From Odontesthes bonariensis (lineage: Eukaryota; Chordata; Actinopteri; Atheriniformes; Atherinopsidae): a stretch of 64,000 nt of DNA. A program made the position numbers and the translations under genes. Of this stretch, positions 58,801 to 64,000 are shown one piece after another (the stretch's first letter is position 1; every line of letters begins with the position of its first letter). The notes under the pieces are model-generated. The model was not told the origin of the DNA. It was given only the letters and a program-made list of their open reading frames with translations, and did not search any database. The DNA is taken from the NCBI RefSeq assembly GCF_027942865.1, contig NC_134508.1, positions 39,677,466-39,741,465 of the forward strand, given 5' to 3'.

Positions 58801-59585
58801 TTTAGCTTTGACCTATCAAGCAGAAAAATACTTTTATAGGTGCAGGGCTGTCGTGGCTAATAGAAACATTGATGAAAAATATCAAAATATGATGGAATTG
58901 ATGATTCAAAAGAGCTAAAGGCTAACTATAGTTAACTCTAAACACGAAACACTAAAGCTCATATCCAAGCTCCATCTCTATAACCAGATTCCATAATGAG
59001 GTCAATCTTAGCCAACAGTTAATAAATACTTGTTGGAAAAATGTAATACTATTTGAGTAAGAGATATTTTTTCAGCCAATGTCGTCATTGCTACATACAT
59101 TAGCAATCGTCTGCCTATTTCTTAATCCAACAGACACAAATCTTTAAACTCATCCCCTTGAAGTATTGTTTGTGTAAGTCGAGAATTTATTCTCTTTTAG
59201 GCTGTGATTTGGTCTTCTCCTCAGAGGCTATTTAGCTGCGATATGTTTGCTGCCTGTAGCTGGTTATTGTAGACCAGGTAGCGTGCGGTGAACCTGTTTG
59301 CTGAAAAAACAACTGCTTACAGCTGCTTGAAGGCTAATTGGTGCAGAGCACAAACCAAAAATGGAAACCAAAATAAGCTAGAAGGCCGAAAATTACTGAA
59401 TAGGTCTGTGATCAATTCAGTTAATCTCTACCATTTAATCTTTAATTTATTTAAATACAGCTGTTATTTGTCATTTGCTCTAGCAGGACAACAAATGTAC
59501 CCGTATGGCTGTGCATGTTGCAGGGCTCAGAGGGAGATTTGGTGCTACAACCCAGAAGTTTAGGAGGGCCAAAGAGCCAAAAAAT

Positions 59586-61102
59586 TAAGGCCCGACCGAT
59601 TATCGGCCCCACCAATATATCGGGCCGATATTTAGCATTTTGGGGATATCGGCATCGGCCATACTTTCCATAAATTTCCACCAATAAGTTTACATAATTT
59701 TCACAACCAATTTTCCAGCCGTTTCGTTCTGAACGCGTCTTCTGCTCTCGCCACTTTGAGTTCATGAGCATTGCCCCGCCCGTCACAACATCGGATTTGT
59801 TTGGCACACGGAATACAACCAATCAACACGCAAGGCTGCGAACGGTTTCAAGGCGGCCGTGGCGCAAGTTGGGGGCGGGGTGGCTACTGAACGCTGTGAG
59901 CGGTTTCAAGGCGGCTGCGGTGCAAGTGGGGCCACGGTGGTGGCAGTACTACTTGAAGCAGAGAGAACAAACTCCCTTCAAGGGAGTTTGTTATAACCCT
60001 TTGTTATAACCCTAACCCTTATCCCCTGCAATAAGTCACAAACACACCAACGTTACAAAAGCACGGCAGCACAACGTCTTTATTAGTGTATACAACTAGT
60101 GAAAATGGTCCATTTGATCTGTGTAAAAACGCAAACCTTTAGCTCACGTAAGGATAACCAGAATGACAGCGAATACTCCTCACTGAAACGGTTGTCCATA
60201 AAACAGTCTCAGCATAGTGTACAGTAATTTTTAAACCCCCACATGGAAACGTGAACGTGTCTGTAGTTCTACACGAAAGGTGGACTGAAAGCCATGGTCA
60301 ATGAAGCCCAAATAAAACGTGTTTGTGTTTGTTCCTGAGACTAACCATTTGTTAGTGCAAGCCTGCTAGCTACTTGGTAGACTGCCGGTGTGAGAGCCTA
60401 TCTTGTTCCGTAACAACTGGTTACCCAGCACGTTAGAACCAACGGTGATTGGTCGTAATGTCCCTCTTAATTAACTTTAATAGAATTAAGTTTTGGCCAG
60501 TCCTTGCGTTTCAAACATCTGGAGTAACATCTTGTTACGGGTAGCCAGACAGGCTGTCACACCACCACCAAGTAGCTAGCAGGCTTGCGCTAACAACCAT
60601 GGTGTTAGGTAAACAACTTCATGAAGCCGCACGCGACGCGACTCTGGCTTAAAGGTACATTGCACGTTTAGCCTATTAGTTACTTTATTATGCGTTGCTA
60701 AGCCCTTTGACCATTTAAACACGCCCAGTGTGATATCAAAGTGCTAGCAGTTGGCCGATCTGTAGGGAGTTTGTCCAAAGTATATATTCAAGTATTCTCA
60801 TAGCAGGGAGTGATTTATTTTTTTATTGATAATTATGTATTTATATTATTATTTTATTTCCCGTTTTATTCCAAGTTAAGTTTGGCTTTATTTTACAAAT
60901 GCTGCTGGCAGCTCCCTGCACTTTTCATTTTTACAATTAAAAAGACTTAATGGATATGAAAGTTTGTGTCAGTGTGTGCTATTTTTAATTTATCGTGAAT
61001 AATGTTTCTATTTATCGGTTGCACATATCGGTTATCAGCCTCCCATTTCCAGAATTATCAGTATCGGTATCGGCCCTGAAAAAACATATCGGTCGGGCCC
61101 TA
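59586..61102. mobile_element. hAT element, 1517 bp
   Basis: Termini TAAGGCCCGACCGAT and ATCGGTCGGGCCCTA, with CGATATCGGC-type subterminal repeats at both ends, and an 8-bp duplication CAAAAAAT / AAAAAAAT (59578-59585 and 61103-61110). It contains a 27-base near-perfect palindrome (59966-59992) and a nested MITE (60350-60595). No transposase. Confidence 0.88.
60350..60595. mobile_element. Foldback MITE nested in the hAT element, 246 bp
   Basis: Inverted ends TGTTAGTGCAAGCCTGCTAG and the complementary CTAGCAGGCTTGCGCTAACA, extending inward through CTACTTGGT and, less exactly, to CCGTAACAA / TTGTTACGG. Flanks ACCATT (60344-60349) and ACCATG (60596-60601) may be a target duplication. Confidence 0.8.
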
Positions 61103-61506
61103 AAAAAAATGACCAAAATTCTCTTAATTTGACCTGTTTTACTACAGAATTTAAATGATAAACTGTGTTTATGATATGAAACGTGCTGTTACTAGTTTTT
61201 TTTAAACATTCAAATATTTAAAATACAGATTCAAATTTTAATTAGTTAATAGCAACAACATTAGCTGGCTTTTGAACTGAAAGCTTAAGCAGCTCGGTAT
61301 CAAACATTGCATCATAGACTTTTGAAACATCTACTTTATGCATTATCACAACATTAAAGTCTTAAATGTTATCTGAGCTCAGAGCTTGAGGTGCAACAGG
61401 GAGGGAAAGGCAAATAAAACAAGCACATCTCGACACACCTCAACAATTAACCCACACCCTTTACCAGAGAGCATGTCTTTGTGTGCTTTCCCACCCTCTT
61501 TTTGTC

Positions 61507-61508
<2 letters not shown>

Positions 61509-61570
<62 letters not shown>
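61509..61570. repeat. (GT)n microsatellite
   Basis: About 31 uninterrupted GT units. The reading frames across it on both strands are low-complexity artefacts. Confidence 0.98.
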
Positions 61571-61572
<2 letters not shown>

Positions 61573-62614
61573 TTTATGATAATATGTATTTTATAGCAAA
61601 CAGGGCAGAACTGAGAGGGAATGAGATGGAACATGAGCAAGAAAAGATGGAGGACAGAGAAAAGTAAGGGGAAAGATGGATGCAAAAAGGGGAATGTGAG
61701 AAGATGTGTAGAGTCTGATGAAATAATAGAAGATAAATAAGGCTTTTTTTTTTTTTTTTTTAAACCAGTAAAGGTTTCACACTGTGATCACTTCCTGTTA
61801 GTACTTGACCTGCTGGATGAGCAAACGCACACCTGATAAGTCATTTTTCATTTGAGCTTTCCTTACTTTACATGTCGGCCATGTTTCAGTTTTGCAGCCT
61901 GCGCGTGTGTGTGTGTGTCTTTGACTCTTCCTGTTTCCACCCCGTGCAGCTATTAGATTTAGATATTCAAATAGCTTGAAATTAGTGTGTGTGTGTGAAC
62001 TCTCACAGTACAAACTTTCACTTGGATCGCATTGCAGCCGAATGTTGTGGATGAAATGAAATGTCACAGAATTTTTGCCTCACGTTTTCAGTGTGATGAC
62101 TCAGAAGAATCACAGACTTGGAAAGCTTACTTCAACATTGAAGATAACAAAAAAAAAGCTAAATTTTGCACTACCTCTTCAACACCAAAATGCTTTGATG
62201 AGTAGATTTGTCATTTTAACAGAAGATGTCGGGCCTACATACAGACTGATGGCCACAAAGAGGCCATTATTATGAGCTTGCCTCTCTGTGTGTGTGTTTA
62301 TATGAACATGACCTGTTGTAGAAGTCATGCTTCTTTCCTTCCAGTCCATCTCCCACTCTGAGTCAACCTTTATGTGGCATCAAAACTGATGCACAACTCT
62401 TACAAACATTAATTTCCTCAATTTGCTATTTTTTTACACGTCTTGCAGGTGAACAAATCATGACATCTAATCAGACTAAGACACAACCACCATTTTAGAA
62501 GTGAGTCAACATGAAAAAGAAAAGCTTCTATCAAAACATGTTAATGAGCATTTTACATGTATGCATTATTTCTGAGCTGTACAACCTGATATGTTTGATA
62601 TAAAATAATAACGT

Positions 62615-62910
62615 GGCCCATCCTGCTCTTTATTCTGCTCTTTATTCTATCTTCAAGAAACTCTTGAATACCCAGCTCTTCAGAGAGCATCTCCTATCAC
62701 TTACCCTGTACTTCCCTACCCCTTCTACTGCACTTTATCTCTGTACTTCCCTCTATGTCTGCACTCTATCTCTACACTGTCACCCCTGACTGAGTCTGAC
62801 TAGTAATTTCCTTCTATGTAGCTTATTGTTATCTTTGATGTTAGCTGTAATGTTATATCCTCATTTGTAAGTCGCTTTGGATAAAAGCGTCTGCTAAATG
62901 CATAAACAAA
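62615..62910 (+). mobile_element. LINE 3' end fragment (fish L2/Rex type)
   Basis: Coding-like start (CCCAGCTCTTCAGAGAGCAT, the QLFREHL motif at the end of ORF2), a CT-rich segment, and the very common fish terminus GTAAGTCGCTTTGGATAAAA followed by GCGTCTGCTAAATGCA. Confidence 0.7.
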
Positions 62911-63870
62911 AACACTAGCACTAGCACTAAACTTTTACTCGCTAAACTCTCCCAACCACAACCTGGAAATATTAGGTCTTATATGCATGCCAATCCTATT
63001 GTGCATATTCAGACAAATATTTCTGCAGTGTGTAGATTTTTTGTGTTTGAATGCACAAGATCGTGGTGTCTAAAACATGGTGAAATGGTGTTAAAGCAAT
63101 TAGTGCTGTGTAAGACTGGTTGTCGGCTAATTACACACACACAAGCCATCCATGTCACATAAAGTTTTACTCTTGAGTGCACTCTTGTGTTGCGTCATAG
63201 CTCCGTTAAGTGTTTGTGTATGTTGGTGTGAAATCTGATCAACCCAAGCTGGGTGTGAAAAGACGCGGTCACCATCTTACATAATTCATTAACAAAATGA
63301 GACACTTGAGCCCTCGTACGTCGTCTCAACACACATTACAACACTCATCTTAAGATCTTAATCAGATTGAGTTCTTAATGCGTCTCTAGTGTGAGGTATG
63401 GATGGCACACGCACCCACAAATACACACAGCTTTATTGCAGTTGTGATGCAGAGCCACAAACACAATGTACATATTAAATGAGTAAGAAATTGCTATATA
63501 AATTGGTTATAATGCACAGCTGAAGTGAAAGTGGAATATTTCTACACAACTGACGCACTGGCACAAGACTGTTTCAAATCCTTTCTCTTAATTTCTTTTG
63601 GACACAAACTTGTGGAACAGATTCAGTGAGAGATTCCTCACATGCTTTGGGAGCTTCAGACAAATTACAAACATGCAAGATGGAAATATTTTAGGTGTCA
63701 CGTCCGTTTCAGCAGTTAACAGAAAAGGAGCTCAGATGCTAACATTTATGGGGTTATTATTTGAGTTGGATTTAGCTTTTGGTGCTCCAAAACTCATCTT
63801 TATTTAAAGATATTATTTGTTTTCATGTCATTTCTGTCCTTTTCTCAAAACAAAACTCTGATTTTTGCAG

Positions 63871-63955
63871 GTGCTACCAAGGAGATCGGCTCAGCGCTGA
63901 CAAGGATGTGCATGAGACACCGCAGCATCGAATCCAAACTCAAGCTGTTCACCAC
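63871..63955 (+). CDS. mtss1: mtss1 coding exon 4
   Basis: Completes the split Gly and encodes ATKEIGSALTRMCMRHRSIE, then SKLKLFT and two bases of the next codon. EIGSALTRMCMRHRSIE is the conserved I-BAR block (EIG as in MTSS1; DIG in MTSS2). Acceptor TTTTTGCAG, donor GTAAG (phase 2). Together the four exons give about 98 residues of a ~250-residue I-BAR domain; the rest of the gene lies to the right of the window. KLKLFTT, versus KLRQFSS in mammals, is a divergence. Confidence 0.95.
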
Positions 63956-64000
63956 GTAAGATAAACACACACACACGCAGTAGATACAGTAGTGTCTGAT

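Larger units (their letters stand above)
59498..61210 (+). repeat. Diverged repeat, copy 2, split by a hAT element
   Basis: Left part 59498-59585 and right part 61103-61210 correspond to 58550-58660 and onwards in copy 1. The split falls between GCCAAAGAGC and ATGACCAAA, exactly at the hAT target duplication. Confidence 0.7.
49091..63870 (+). other. mtss1 intron 3 (14.8 kb)
   Basis: Bounded by GTGAGG and TTTTTGCAG. Repeats inside are listed separately. I recognise nothing in 51139-54390, 54840-57040, 57390-58540, 61200-61500, 61571-62614 and 62906-63870. Frames such as 52584-52871 (95 codons, with a hydrophobic stretch) have no family match. Confidence 0.75.

Noticed and set aside
61386-61685. 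Frames across the GT repeat.
   Set aside because: Microsatellite artefact on both strands.

Overview
The window is vertebrate nuclear DNA, almost certainly from a ray-finned (teleost) fish. The evidence is one gene in short exons with GT-AG introns up to about 22 kb, expanded class IV TRIM genes, CA/GT and tetranucleotide microsatellites, and a dense load of fish-type transposons (hAT, PIF/Harbinger, piggyBac, TTAA-flanked MITEs, Tc1, L1/Tx1-like and L2/Rex-like LINEs, tRNA-derived SINEs). No operons, CRISPR arrays or rRNA genes are visible.

Region 1 (1-19944) is a large inverted duplication of a TRIM locus. The left arm (691-5732) and the right arm (8127-19944) are near-identical reverse complements around a 2.4 kb spacer. 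The left arm carries an intact minus-strand, single-exon TRIM gene of 459 aa (RING, B-box 2, coiled coil, PRY-SPRY). The right arm carries the same gene on the plus strand, broken by a layered PIF/Harbinger-hAT-MITE insertion, a nonsense change, and a 5'-truncated L1/Tx1-like LINE with a perfect 12-bp target-site duplication. A SINE and a solo-LTR-like insert sit inside that LINE. Each arm also holds a second copy of the TRIM 5' end fused to Tc1-transposon sequence, and the 3' end of another LINE. A third, frameshifted TRIM copy runs to the left window edge.

Region 2 (19945-22950) is intergenic DNA with a LINE-type tail and a long ATCT microsatellite.

Region 3 (about 22950-64000) is the 5' part of one plus-strand gene recognisable as MTSS1 (I-BAR domain, actin/membrane regulator). 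The first four coding exons are at 23788-23859, 46114-46175, 49017-49090 and 63871-63955. They join in frame to encode about 98 residues of the I-BAR domain, and the gene runs off the right edge. Its introns are packed with DNA transposons, many with boundaries fixed by terminal inverted repeats and target duplications: Harbinger at 25930, 28293 and 29104; hAT at 26852, 42649 and 59586; TTAA-type at 30691 and 32259; piggyBac at 49977. LINE fragments and satellites are also present.

The TRIM block and mtss1 show no functional link; they are neighbours only. I found no new enzymatic system. The most unusual structure is the TRIM palindrome with its nested insertions, followed by the chimeric RING-Tc1 reading frames present in both arms.
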